Shown: one piece after another, positions 28,233 through 36,349 of the stretch
How positions within the stretch are numbered: position 1 is the stretch's first letter
Layout: every line of letters begins with the position of its first letter
Assembly: GCF_004770145.1 (NCBI RefSeq)
Contig: NZ_RQFW01000001.1
Coordinates: forward strand, 200,176-264,175
DNA length: 64,000 nucleotides
Origin: Leptospira bourretii
Lineage (GTDB): Bacteria; Spirochaetota; Leptospiria; Leptospirales; Leptospiraceae
Reading direction: 5' to 3'
Notes under the pieces: model-generated
Databases searched by the model: none
What the model saw: only the letters and a program-made list of their open reading frames with translations
Told to the model about the DNA's origin: nothing
Position numbers and translations under genes: made by a program

Positions 28233-28585
28233 TAGAGTGATTGCCGTTCAAACATTTCAAAGACCAAAGTCTGTTTCATCAAGGCGAAAAATTCTTTTCC
28301 TGTTTCTGAGTTCTGAAGTGTCTCACCTGCCTTATGGCAATCTTCTACATTCTCCCAGTACAAAAGATCCAAAAGAATTCCTTCTCTGGTTTTGGACCGG
28401 AACGCTCGCCATGCCAAAAAACCCGGTTGGTTTTGCAAAAGTGGTAACATTTGTTTCCGCATCTGGTGATATTTTTCTGTATCCTCAGCTGCACATTCAA
28501 TGATGGCGATTTCGATTGCCGTTGATTGTGGTAAACTTTCTAAGGTCAGTAAGTCTTGGCCTTGGTTTTTTAAACTTTCTAACAT
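28232..28585 (-). CDS. ABM (antibiotic biosynthesis monooxygenase)-like dimeric barrel protein
   Basis: 117 residues with the beta-alpha-beta pattern of the ABM/dimeric alpha-beta barrel family: AIEIAIIECAAEDTEKYHQMRKQ, NQPGFLAWRAFRSK, LLDLLYWENVEDCHKAGE. Members include quinol monooxygenases, heme-degrading enzymes and sensor-like proteins; no heme ligand can be assigned. It is the first gene of an operon with the ECF factor (TAATG overlap) and may act in its signalling. ATG 28585 has AAGGAGA ten bases upstream. Confidence 0.72.
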   Translation of the reverse strand: MLESLKNQGQDLLTLESLPQSTAIEIAIIECAAEDTEKYHQMRKQMLPLLQNQPGFLAWRAFRSKTREGILLDLLYWENVEDCHKAGETLQNSETGKEFFALMKQTLVFEMFERQSL

Positions 28586-28666
28586 GATCTGTGTCTCCTT
28601 TGTGAGGGTTTCGACCTCTATAATGGATACACAAAAAAAGGAGAGTTGTGACAGAACTGGGGAAAA

Positions 28667-28680
28667 AAACTTCTAGAAGT
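28667..28680. promoter_or_regulatory. 14-bp perfect palindrome
   Basis: AACTTCTAGAAGTT is a perfect palindrome about 80 bases upstream of the ABM/ECF operon, with GGG and CCC extending the symmetry further out. It is a candidate operator for that operon. Confidence 0.45.
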
Positions 28681-28849
28681 TCCCTTGTGTAATTTCCTTC
28701 TCATGGATTAATAAATAACAAAACCTTTATCCTATCTGAACGATTTGTCATTGGAAAAAATCCTCCAAAGGGTATCAAAACCTAACAAAAATAGACTGAA
28801 ATTTTCACATTTCTGTTTGACAAACCTCTAGTTTTCTAGTTTTTACTAT

Positions 28850-28882
28850 CCTCTTGTAGAAATAATATATTTCTACAAGAGG
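28850..28882 (+). promoter_or_regulatory. 14-bp hairpin covering the Shine-Dalgarno of the 28890 gene
   Basis: Arms CCTCTTGTAGAAAT and ATTTCTACAAGAGG are perfect complements around a five-base loop. The 3' arm contains AAGAGG, part of the Shine-Dalgarno sequence AGAGGAGA of the GTG start at 28890. If transcribed, the hairpin would occlude the ribosome site; as DNA it could equally be an operator just downstream of the promoter. Confidence 0.7.
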
Positions 28883-28889
28883 AGAAAGT

Positions 28890-29300
28890 GTGAAAAAAAT
28901 TAGTTTCATCTTGGCGTTGGCAGTATCTATTACCGTTTTTCATTGTAAGTCGGGTGATAAAACGACCCTTGAAGATTCAAGGACGATCTTAGAGGGAAAT
29001 TGGATTTTAACAAATAATTGCGCAACAAACCCTAGCCCGAGTGCCACAGCTTGGCTTGTCATTAGCAACAACCGGGATATCAAGTCTTGTTACAAAAGTA
29101 ATAGCTCTGTTGTGAAAGGGTTACTTATCAAACAAAGTGAAGGAAATTACAATATCGATTGGTCAGAAGGTCCTGCATCAACTGCACAATATCCGGTGGG
29201 TGGCCCTTTGAATTTATTTGGAATGACCACACAAGGATCTACTGTTTGTTATACTCGTGTTAAGAGTGCCAAACAAAACCCTCCGACATTTTGTAAGTAA
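28890..29300 (+). CDS. Small lipoprotein
   Basis: 136 residues starting with GTG. A lipoprotein signal ends in VFHCKSG, with Cys19 as the lipidation site. The mature protein looks like a small beta domain (LEGNWILTNNC ... CYKS ... STVCYTRVKS ... TFCK) with four further cysteines that could form two disulfides. No family recognised. A perfect hairpin overlapping its ribosome-binding site suggests controlled translation. Confidence 0.65.
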   Translation: MKKISFILALAVSITVFHCKSGDKTTLEDSRTILEGNWILTNNCATNPSPSATAWLVISNNRDIKSCYKSNSSVVKGLLIKQSEGNYNIDWSEGPASTAQYPVGGPLNLFGMTTQGSTVCYTRVKSAKQNPPTFCK

Positions 29301-29348
29301 AAAAGTTTTGTTACAAATGGAGTTTTGTTGTTAAGATGAAACTCCCCC

Positions 29349-29413
29349 GCGCCACCGATGGTAGCGGAAATCCTTTCGCAAAGCGAAAGATTGGAGCGGA
29401 CAGCGGGATCGCC
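29349..29413. repeat. REP-like short palindromic element
   Basis: GC-rich island between two genes. Its centre CTTTCGC-AAA-GCGAAAG (29373-29389) is a perfect 7-bp hairpin, flanked by TAGCGGAAATC on one side and GATTGGAGCGGACAGCGGG on the other. The arrangement of AGCGGAAA, small hairpin, ATTGGAGCGGA resembles dispersed intergenic elements I remember from spirochetes, but only one copy lies in the window, so the repeat nature is not shown here. Confidence 0.4.
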
Positions 29414-29481
29414 TAATGGACAGTATGTGAAAATTGATTTCCGTTGGCGAGGCGCCCGCAAAGTTTACCAAAACTTCAAAA

Positions 29482-29871
29482 TCATTCATGTAAGTGGTGG
29501 ATGACTTGGATTAGTTTTTCTTGGACTTCTCTTGCAATTTTTTCGAGTTCAGGATTTTGGACCAGTTTGGTCATGGTCATAGGGTCGAAGATGGAGACTT
29601 TGGTTTCACCATTTTTTTCTTCAGTGACGACTACGTTGCATGGCAACAAAAGTCCAATTTCATCAGCGGTTTGGAGGGCTTTGTGCGCAAAACCAGGGTT
29701 ACATGCTCCAAGGATGGTGTAACGTTTGAAATCTACGCCGATTTTTTCTTTGAGAGTGTTTTTGACATCGATAGTGGTAAGAACTCCGAAACCTTCTTTT
29801 TTTAGGGCTTCGGTTGTATCTGTGATGGTATCTTCAAAATTTTTTTTTCTGTGAACGGTGAGTCCTAACAT
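29482..29871 (-). CDS. DUF302 domain protein
   Basis: 129 residues from ATG 29871, chosen because GGAGG lies six bases upstream; an earlier in-frame ATG at 29898 lacks a site and falls inside the operator region. The DUF302 pattern is clear: LTVHRKKNFEDTITDTTEALKKEGFGVLTTIDV, YTILGACNPGFAHKAL, IGLLLPCNVVV. DUF302 proteins are small alpha/beta proteins, often near sulfur- or metal-responsive genes; their activity is not established. An 18-base CsoR/CstR-like dyad directly upstream suggests control by copper or reactive sulfur. Confidence 0.88.
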   Translation of the reverse strand: MLGLTVHRKKNFEDTITDTTEALKKEGFGVLTTIDVKNTLKEKIGVDFKRYTILGACNPGFAHKALQTADEIGLLLPCNVVVTEEKNGETKVSIFDPMTMTKLVQNPELEKIAREVQEKLIQVIHHLHE

Positions 29872-29888
29872 AAATCCTCCGCTGGGTC

Positions 29889-29906
29889 TATACCCCATAG
29901 GGTATA
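29889..29906. promoter_or_regulatory. CsoR/CstR-type operator-like dyad
   Basis: TATACCCcataGGGTATA: seven-base arms around CATA, 18 bases upstream of the DUF302 start. The TACCC-N4-GGGTA form resembles operators of the CsoR/RcnR/CstR repressor family. No such repressor gene is in the window. Confidence 0.6.
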
Positions 29907-29954
29907 TGGGATTAAGGAACTTGCAAGAGAATTTTACTTAATGCAAAAAAAAGA

Positions 29955-30395
29955 TCATTCTTTTTTAGGAAGTTTTTGCATTTCTTCCACGCTCGGAAGT
30001 TGTTTTGAGATATGACGGATTTCCCCAGAGGCATTGAGGAGAAAGTATTGAGGGAGAGGTTCTGTTTTTAGAGAAGCAAATCTGTCATCCAAAATCAGAG
30101 TTTGGAACTCTTGTTCCCTTGGGGTGTAGTTGAGGAGAACATAAGTGCCAAGGTCTGGTTTCCCTTCGCCGCATTCCAAACCCTGTAAGATTTCGCATCG
30201 GGATTTGGTAACAGCAAGGAGGATGAGTTTTCCTTCTCTGGAGGCTTGTCCAAAAGCAAAGGATTTGTTGTGGCCCCAGTGGATTTCTTGGCTAACCATT
30301 TCGTTGATTTTAATATAACCAAACACAAGTAATAAAATGAAAAGTGGCATGGATAAAAAACCAAGTAGGTAAAAAACACGGGAATATTTCTGCAT
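29955..30395 (-). CDS. Membrane-anchored degenerate thioredoxin-fold protein
   Basis: 146 residues from ATG 30395, where a membrane anchor (FYLLGFLSMPLFILLLVFGY) begins near residue 7; ATG 30446 would add 17 polar residues. Neither start has a good ribosome site. The outward part reads like a thioredoxin relative: WGHNKSFAFGQASREGKLILLAV, then TKSRCEILQGLEC in place of CxxC, and LPQYFLLNASGEI equivalent to the cis-Pro strand. A periplasmic redox or chaperone role is possible, but the active-site spacing is not standard. Confidence 0.5.
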   Translation of the reverse strand: MQKYSRVFYLLGFLSMPLFILLLVFGYIKINEMVSQEIHWGHNKSFAFGQASREGKLILLAVTKSRCEILQGLECGEGKPDLGTYVLLNYTPREQEFQTLILDDRFASLKTEPLPQYFLLNASGEIRHISKQLPSVEEMQKLPKKE

Positions 30396-30536
30396 ACAAG
30401 GCAATGGAACCGAAACACCCAGTTCTCGCCAAGTTGAATTTTTCATTGTTTATAAACAAAGAAAGTTTAAAAAAAACTACACCTCTTTATTCCCATAACA
30501 AATCTGGTTTAAAGAGAGAAACCTTAGGAGAAATCA

Positions 30537-31382
30537 ATGGAGATTTGGTATACCGAAAAATTGGAATTAGAAAAAGGGCGTGCGGTCAGTTACCGGGTAA
30601 CAAAAACAATCGAAAGCCTACAATCTCCGTTCCAAAAAATCGATATTTTTGAAACACAATCCTTTGGACGAATGTTTACACTTGATGGTGTAACAATGGT
30701 TACTAACAAAGATGAACATTCTTATCATGAAATGATTGCCCATATCCCTATGATGAGCCATCCAAATCCGGAATCTGTCCTTGTGATCGGTGGGGGAGAC
30801 GGGGGAACCGTTCGTGAGGTTTTAAAACACCCATCTGTCAAAGAAGTTGTGTTATGCGAGATTGACAAAGCAGTTGTGGATATTAGTTATAAATATTTTC
30901 CTGAATGTGCTGACGCAATGAAAGACCCTAAGGTAATTCACCATTATGATGACGGAGCTAAATTTGCTCGTGACAACAAAGGTCGTTTTGATGTAATCCT
31001 TGTGGATTCAAGTGATCCGGTAGGTCCTGCGGAAGTTTTATTCAAAGAGCCGTTTTTTCGAGATATGGCAAGTGCCTTAAAACCAACAGGAATCATTGCT
31101 ACACAAGCAGAATCTTTTTGGTATCATGGCGATGTGATCTCATCCCTCTTTGATTTTATTCCTAAAATTTTTCCTGAGTATGGATATTATTACACAACCA
31201 TTCCTACTTATCCTTCTGGAATCATTGGGTTTACTTTTTTATCGAATGCGATTGATCCTTATTCGGTAACACCAGATCCAAAACGAGTTCCTAAAGGCCT
31301 CAAATATTACAGTCCTGAAATTCACAAAGCGGCTTTTGTTCTTCCTGAATTTGCAAAAGCGTATATCAAACGAAAAGGATAA
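30537..31382 (+). CDS. speE: Spermidine synthase
   Basis: 281 residues. It transfers the aminopropyl group of decarboxylated S-adenosylmethionine to putrescine. Visible family motifs are IDIFETQSFGRMFTLDGVTM, HEMIAHIPM, the nucleotide loop VLVIGGGDGGTVREVLKH, and VDSSDPVGPAEVLF with the catalytic aspartate region. ATG 30537 has AGGAGA six bases upstream. It is followed after six bases by an outer-membrane protein gene and probably heads a long plus-strand run. No speD is adjacent. Confidence 0.95.
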   Translation: MEIWYTEKLELEKGRAVSYRVTKTIESLQSPFQKIDIFETQSFGRMFTLDGVTMVTNKDEHSYHEMIAHIPMMSHPNPESVLVIGGGDGGTVREVLKHPSVKEVVLCEIDKAVVDISYKYFPECADAMKDPKVIHHYDDGAKFARDNKGRFDVILVDSSDPVGPAEVLFKEPFFRDMASALKPTGIIATQAESFWYHGDVISSLFDFIPKIFPEYGYYYTTIPTYPSGIIGFTFLSNAIDPYSVTPDPKRVPKGLKYYSPEIHKAAFVLPEFAKAYIKRKG

Positions 31383-31388
31383 AACTTT

Positions 31389-32645
31389 GTGAAAAAGATT
31401 CCTGCCTTCTTTTTCCTCTCTTTTGTTTTTTCTTTATCTGGGCCTTACGTTCTTTGGGCCCAGGAAACAAAAGCAACGAAATTAGAATTAGAGGCGGAAT
31501 CTTATGACGAACGTGGGTATCCAAAAAAAGCAGAAGAACTTCGTTCGAAAGTGAAACGGCTTCGGTCTGAACAGTTCCAAAATCGGGACAAAGCAGAGAA
31601 TGCTTATCCGGCTACTTCTAACGTACCGGCAACTAACGAGGGTTCTCTGGGATTCCGTCAAGGAACATGGGAGATTGGATTTCGTGTTTTAGGGCAAATT
31701 GGGGCTTTTTCATCGGGAAAAGAATGGGCCTTGGATGATGGTCGTATTGCTTTTCAAGCGGGGACTCCGTATTATCCCCGGTCGCAGATTGGTTATCAAA
31801 ATATTCGAACTCTTCCCTACCAGTATGATTTAGAAAAAAACCAAGGTTCTGCTTCCTTTTCACCACGAGTGGTATACAAACACAAATCTGCTAAGTGGGG
31901 GATGGAATATGTTTATTTCCAATTCCAAACAACAAACGATTTTATTTCATTAGGATATCTAGGTGGAAACCAATCCGCTTTCCATGCTGATCGACTGTAT
32001 AGCGCAGAACACAAGTTAGTTTTGAAAATTTATGAAGATTTATACAAAAATATTGGATATAGCTGGGATTTTGGATTAAGAGCGGGTTCCTTTCATACAA
32101 ATTCTGTTTTTAATTCCCAAACTTTGGGACAAACAGGGATCATGCGAGATTCAATGCGTTACCTTGCACCAAGTACGGGATTTCGATTTTATCATAAACT
32201 GGGTGAAGGTTTTTCTTATGAATTGGGAGGAGAAATGTTTTTTACTCCTATGGGTAGACTCCAATACCGAAGAGACATCTTAACCCAAACGGGTGGTGTA
32301 CCACGGTTTGCGGAAGGTGTCACGACTAGAGAGGAAGCCTATTCTTTGTTTTCGGAAAAACCATTACAAACCACTATTGTTGGACTTGATTTGTTGGCGC
32401 AGGCCAACTGGCAACCGTTAGACCATCATAAATTCAATATCGGATTTCAAATCATCCAATACATCTGGAGAACAAATGAATCTTATGCACCTGGAATTCG
32501 TGCTTTGAATGAAGAGTCCTTTGTATCGGGAGTTCGAGATTATTATTTGAGTTCTGCATTTTATGAAGCGGATGGTCGGGACAAACGTCCTTCCAGAAGT
32601 TACTTAATTTCGAATTTTTACTTTGGGTATACTTATGTTTTTTAA
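31389..32645 (+). CDS. Probable outer-membrane beta-barrel protein
   Basis: 418 residues starting with GTG. A signal peptide (FFFLSFVFSLSGPYVLWAQE) is followed by a short coiled-coil-like segment (KLELEAESYDERGYPKKAEELRSKVKRL), then about 300 residues of alternating aromatic and polar strands, ending in FYFGYTYVF with a terminal phenylalanine, as required for BAM-dependent insertion. No specific porin family recognised. Its stop lies within the start region of the next lipoprotein gene. Confidence 0.68.
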   Translation: MKKIPAFFFLSFVFSLSGPYVLWAQETKATKLELEAESYDERGYPKKAEELRSKVKRLRSEQFQNRDKAENAYPATSNVPATNEGSLGFRQGTWEIGFRVLGQIGAFSSGKEWALDDGRIAFQAGTPYYPRSQIGYQNIRTLPYQYDLEKNQGSASFSPRVVYKHKSAKWGMEYVYFQFQTTNDFISLGYLGGNQSAFHADRLYSAEHKLVLKIYEDLYKNIGYSWDFGLRAGSFHTNSVFNSQTLGQTGIMRDSMRYLAPSTGFRFYHKLGEGFSYELGGEMFFTPMGRLQYRRDILTQTGGVPRFAEGVTTREEAYSLFSEKPLQTTIVGLDLLAQANWQPLDHHKFNIGFQIIQYIWRTNESYAPGIRALNEESFVSGVRDYYLSSAFYEADGRDKRPSRSYLISNFYFGYTYVF

Positions 32646-33360
32646 GTTAAGGTTTCATCTTTTCATCTTTTTCCTGGTTTCTTTTTTGGGATATGGATGT
32701 GGGATTTCGCTTCGGGTGTACAGACCTTTCCCTCAAGAAATTGCTTTTGACTATGTCAAAAAAATGGATCATATTGAAATTTTTGTGAAAGATGAAAATC
32801 GAATGAAGATGGGTGTTTACGATGGGTATTTTGCAAACCCCGAAGGACTTCCCAATGAATATGGACCACTTTCTTATTTAATTCGGAAGGAACTTTCCAT
32901 CCGCGGAAATCGTTTCCCCTTGCTTCTTGATCGGGGTGGAAAGATTTTTATTGATGAATACCAACTTGTATCTTTAGATAGATGTTCCAAAAACTTAAGT
33001 TTTGTGAAGATGAAGGCAAGGATTCAAATTCTTGGGGCTTCGGAAGAAACATTTTCCTTCTATGATGAAATTGATTCGCGTGTGACCAATTGTTATTTAA
33101 CAGGAAGTATACTAACAGTGGTTCCGTTGTTATGGTATGTTCCTTACAATGGATTTAGAGGGAATCGGGAAGACCAACTAAACCAACTGGGAAGAAATTC
33201 ATTGACCGAATTTTTTACGAAGTTGGAACTTGTTTCAGGGTTTAATCAAAATTCTCAAGTGGAACCAATCCCAGAACCACCGCCAGTAAAACCCAAAACA
33301 ACTCCCACCAAACAAGAACCAGTGGATCCTAAACTAAAGGAAATTATGGATAGTTTATGA
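32635..33360 (+). CDS. Lipoprotein of unknown function
   Basis: 241 residues from ATG 32635 (a TTG at 32623 would add four). The signal ends with FLGYGCGIS, a lipobox, so the protein is probably lipidated. The mature part has no recognised domain; its last 40 residues are Pro/Lys-rich (PEPPPVKPKTTP), like a periplasmic spacer. It overlaps the barrel gene by 11 bases and the following metallopeptidase-like lipoprotein by four (ATGA), so the three are a translational unit and may act together at the outer membrane. Confidence 0.65.
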   Translation: MFFKLRFHLFIFFLVSFLGYGCGISLRVYRPFPQEIAFDYVKKMDHIEIFVKDENRMKMGVYDGYFANPEGLPNEYGPLSYLIRKELSIRGNRFPLLLDRGGKIFIDEYQLVSLDRCSKNLSFVKMKARIQILGASEETFSFYDEIDSRVTNCYLTGSILTVVPLLWYVPYNGFRGNREDQLNQLGRNSLTEFFTKLELVSGFNQNSQVEPIPEPPPVKPKTTPTKQEPVDPKLKEIMDSL

Positions 33361-34226
33361 GGTTCCAAGTTTTGATCATCCTTCTGTGGTTGGGATTTAA
33401 CCTTTCTCACTGTTATTCATTAGAAAAACCATACAACTATGGAAACCCATATTTACCAAGCCCTGAATTTACTGAAGACGACCCACAATTTGAAGAAGGG
33501 GAACCGATTTGGATTTTGGACCAAACAGGGAATTGGATTTTTTCTCTTCCTTCCAAACTGGTTCTTTGGAATCGAAAGGCTGACAACCATCATATCTCTA
33601 AAGAAACCAAAGAGTATTTGATTCGTTATATCAAAGAAAATAATTTACGAGATGTTAAAGTTCGTTTCAACCAATACGCTCCACTTTCAGAATGGAAACG
33701 ACTCCCCAAAAATAAAAATATAAACCCACTCGTTCGTTATTTTTTTGGATCCATTTCATTATTGGCTTATACTTTTTTACCTGGTCGTTTGTTTGCGGGA
33801 ACGATCGGTGGGGATCACTACAATTCCTTTACAAACACAATCAATGTGTATTCGGATCTGCCTCCTGTTGTCATCCATGAAGGTGGTCATGCCAAAGACT
33901 TTGCACAAAGAGAAAAAAGAACACTTTATGCCATCGTTTATGCCATCCCTGTGGTTGGTGCCTTGTATCATGAAGCCCGTGCTTCTGATGATGCCCTCAA
34001 TTATTTTGCAGAAAAAAATGACAAAGAACAGTTAGATTCCTCTTATGAATTGCTCACTCCTGCCTATGCAACATACGTAGGAGGAGCCATCGGGGATGTG
34101 GTAGCCAATCCCATCACGGCAGTGGCTGTCATTCCTGGTCATATTTATGGTCGTTATAAAAAACGAGACATTGACAAGGAAATAGAAAAACGAAAACAGA
34201 AGATCCAAATGAAGGAACCCAAGTGA
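33357..34226 (+). CDS. Lipoprotein with HEGGH zinc-peptidase-like motif
   Basis: 289 residues. The signal ends in LSHC (Cys19), a probable lipidation site. Residues 174-178 read H-E-G-G-H inside PVVIHEGGHAKDFA, the HExxH zinc motif preceded by hydrophobics as in true metallopeptidases. About 24 residues later YHEARASDDA offers a glutamate/aspartate that could be the third ligand. A hydrophobic segment (about 130-150) precedes the motif, and a Lys-rich tail ends the protein. No MEROPS family recognised. The pyrF start overlaps its stop (GTGA). Confidence 0.62.
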   Translation: MRFQVLIILLWLGFNLSHCYSLEKPYNYGNPYLPSPEFTEDDPQFEEGEPIWILDQTGNWIFSLPSKLVLWNRKADNHHISKETKEYLIRYIKENNLRDVKVRFNQYAPLSEWKRLPKNKNINPLVRYFFGSISLLAYTFLPGRLFAGTIGGDHYNSFTNTINVYSDLPPVVIHEGGHAKDFAQREKRTLYAIVYAIPVVGALYHEARASDDALNYFAEKNDKEQLDSSYELLTPAYATYVGGAIGDVVANPITAVAVIPGHIYGRYKKRDIDKEIEKRKQKIQMKEPK

Positions 34227-35050
34227 ACCCAAGGTCTAATTTCATTCAAAAATTCAATTCTCGTAGAGATACTTTGCGGTCTCTTCTTTGCATTGGTCTC
34301 GATCCCGAATTGGAAAAGTTACCAAAGGTTAGTTTGGAATCAAAAGCCCCTCTTGTCCATTTTACTGAAACCATTATCCGTTATACAAATTCCTATGCAG
34401 CTGCTTGGAAACCCAATGTCGCTTTTTTTGAAAGGTTAGGGGCCGAAGGATATTTTGCTTTAGAACATATGGTGCGTGTGATGAAGGATGTATCTCCAGA
34501 AGTCCCCATTGTGATGGATGCCAAACGAGGTGATCTTGCCAATACATCCAAAGAGTATGCTAAGTATTTTTTTGAAACATTGGGAGTGGATGCTCTGACT
34601 GTAAATCCATACATGGGCCGAGATAGTCTCGTCCCATATTTGGATCTGGGTGGATATATTTTTGTTCTCGGACTCACATCAAACCCTAGTTCACAAGACT
34701 TCCAAAAACAAAAACTTTTGGGTAAGGATCTCTACTTATACGAAGAGGTAAGTGACCAAATGGCAAGGCTTGGAGAGGAATATCCAAACCAAATCGGACT
34801 TGTTGTGGGGGGAACCCATCCTTCTGAGATTCAATCGTTACGAACCCGTCACCCAAATATGTATTTTCTCATCCCGGGGTTTGGTGCCCAAGGGGGGGAT
34901 TTAAAATCCATTGTGAAAGCATCGGGGAATCGTTCTCTCATCAATTCATCAAGAGGGATCACTCTTAGTTCCTTAGAGGAAAATTACGGACAAGTTGCAC
35001 AAAAGAAAGCGGAGGAAGTGCATAAAGAAATGAACCAACTCTTTCTCTAA
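34223..35050 (+). CDS. pyrF: Orotidine 5'-phosphate decarboxylase
   Basis: 275 residues, the length and pattern of the longer (type 2) PyrF: LLCIGLDPELEKLP, AAWKPNVAFFE, and the catalytic VMDAKRGDLANTS segment with the Asp-Lys-Asp triad. It carries out the last step of UMP synthesis. It starts with GTG 34223, supported by AAGGA six bases upstream, and overlaps the previous stop by four bases, although a functional link with that lipoprotein is not evident. Confidence 0.95.
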   Translation: MNPRSNFIQKFNSRRDTLRSLLCIGLDPELEKLPKVSLESKAPLVHFTETIIRYTNSYAAAWKPNVAFFERLGAEGYFALEHMVRVMKDVSPEVPIVMDAKRGDLANTSKEYAKYFFETLGVDALTVNPYMGRDSLVPYLDLGGYIFVLGLTSNPSSQDFQKQKLLGKDLYLYEEVSDQMARLGEEYPNQIGLVVGGTHPSEIQSLRTRHPNMYFLIPGFGAQGGDLKSIVKASGNRSLINSSRGITLSSLEENYGQVAQKKAEEVHKEMNQLFL

Positions 35051-35077
35051 TGGTCTAATGACCAAAAAGGGAAACTA

Positions 35078-36349
35078 GTGAAAGAAACTTTAGCTATTGT
35101 TGGAACAGGGATCGCAGGTCTTGGCTCCGCATATTTTTTAAAAAATGATTTTGATTTAACTATTTTTGACAGTGCCGATTATATCGGAGGTCATACGAAT
35201 ACGGTGATGGTGAAAGAAGATGGGGTAAACATTCCCATTGATACGGGATTCATTGTCTTCAATCATGTGACTTATCCCAACCTTCTTAGACTTTTCCAAA
35301 CATTAAATGTTCCGACAAAAAAATCGGATATGTCATTTAGTGTCCAACATGATCCCACCAAATTAGAGTTTTGTGGTTCTGGTCTTTCGGGATTATTTGC
35401 TCAGAAAAAAAATCTATTTCGACCTCGGTATTTGAAGATGTTACTGGAGATCGATCGGTTTAACAAATCCGCTCCAAAGATTTTAGACGATCCAAAGTAT
35501 GATGATTGGAACCTGGGTCGGTACATGGAAACATTCGGGTATGGAAAAGACATTTTAAACTTCTATTTAATCCCGATGAGTTCAGCGGTTTGGTCGACCC
35601 CTCCCGATTTGATGTTAGAATTTCCCGCTAAGTCCCTCATTCGATTTTTTTATCACCATGGATTTTTAGGGCTGAACACGCAACACCAATGGTATACGGT
35701 GGACGGTGGGTCTCATGAGTATATCAAACGTATCGTCCCACCGATCCAAGACAGGTTTCGTTTGAATTCTCCCGTCAAACAGGTGAACCGAACGGATGAT
35801 GGGAAAGTAGAGCTTGTGTTTGGTGAAGGGAAGAAGGAAATTTTTGATAAGGTTTTACTTGCCACTCATGGCCATATTTCTGCGAAAATGTTAGGAAATC
35901 CTACCAAATTGGAGTCAGAACTTCTCCCACTTTACAAGTACCAACACAACACTGCCACTTTACATACAGATGCAAGTGATATGCCAAAACTAGCTTCTTG
36001 TTGGTCCAGTTGGAATTATAAAATCGTCGAAGGGGAAAAGGGAAAACTAAATCCATATACAATCTATTGGATGAATCGTTTGCAAAATGTTTCCAAAAAA
36101 CAAAATTATTTTGTGACCATCAATGATCCGGATCGTGTGGCAAAAGATAAAATCATAAAAAAAATCGATTATGAACATCCACTGTTTTCTGTGGAAGCTT
36201 CTCTTGGACAAAATCGATTGTTTGAGTTAAACGAATCAGGTCCAATTTATTATGCGGGTGCATACTTTCGGTATGGATTTCATGAAGATGGATTTTTATC
36301 AGCCGTGAATGTTTCACGTAGCATACTAAAAAGGGACCCATGGACTTAA
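35078..36349 (+). CDS. FAD-dependent amine-oxidase-like oxidoreductase of the cyclopropane lipid cluster
   Basis: 423 residues starting with GTG. The N-terminal FAD-binding Rossmann fold is clear (LAIVGTGIAGLGSAYFLK, then IFDSADYIGGHTNTV), with the NAD(P)/FAD amine-oxidase-type second half ending in YYAGAYFRYGFHEDG. It is the first gene of a three-gene block with DUF1365 and a cyclopropane synthase, an arrangement found in many bacteria and associated with modification of unsaturated membrane lipids. Its exact reaction is not established. It overlaps the next gene by ten bases. Confidence 0.88.
   Translation: MKETLAIVGTGIAGLGSAYFLKNDFDLTIFDSADYIGGHTNTVMVKEDGVNIPIDTGFIVFNHVTYPNLLRLFQTLNVPTKKSDMSFSVQHDPTKLEFCGSGLSGLFAQKKNLFRPRYLKMLLEIDRFNKSAPKILDDPKYDDWNLGRYMETFGYGKDILNFYLIPMSSAVWSTPPDLMLEFPAKSLIRFFYHHGFLGLNTQHQWYTVDGGSHEYIKRIVPPIQDRFRLNSPVKQVNRTDDGKVELVFGEGKKEIFDKVLLATHGHISAKMLGNPTKLESELLPLYKYQHNTATLHTDASDMPKLASCWSSWNYKIVEGEKGKLNPYTIYWMNRLQNVSKKQNYFVTINDPDRVAKDKIIKKIDYEHPLFSVEASLGQNRLFELNESGPIYYAGAYFRYGFHEDGFLSAVNVSRSILKRDPWT

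Larger units (their letters stand above)
28586..28889. other. 304-base divergent promoter region
   Basis: Region between the ABM/ECF operon and the 28890 lipoprotein gene. It holds the promoters of both, a perfect palindrome (28667-28680), a -35-like TTGACA at 28817-28822 and a long hairpin over the lipoprotein Shine-Dalgarno. No coding frame is convincing. Confidence 0.6.

Noticed and set aside
29301..29481. Possible tRNA or small structured RNA in the GC-rich intergenic island
   Set aside because: No cloverleaf, anticodon arm or TPsiC-like sequence could be drawn; only one 7-bp hairpin is present.
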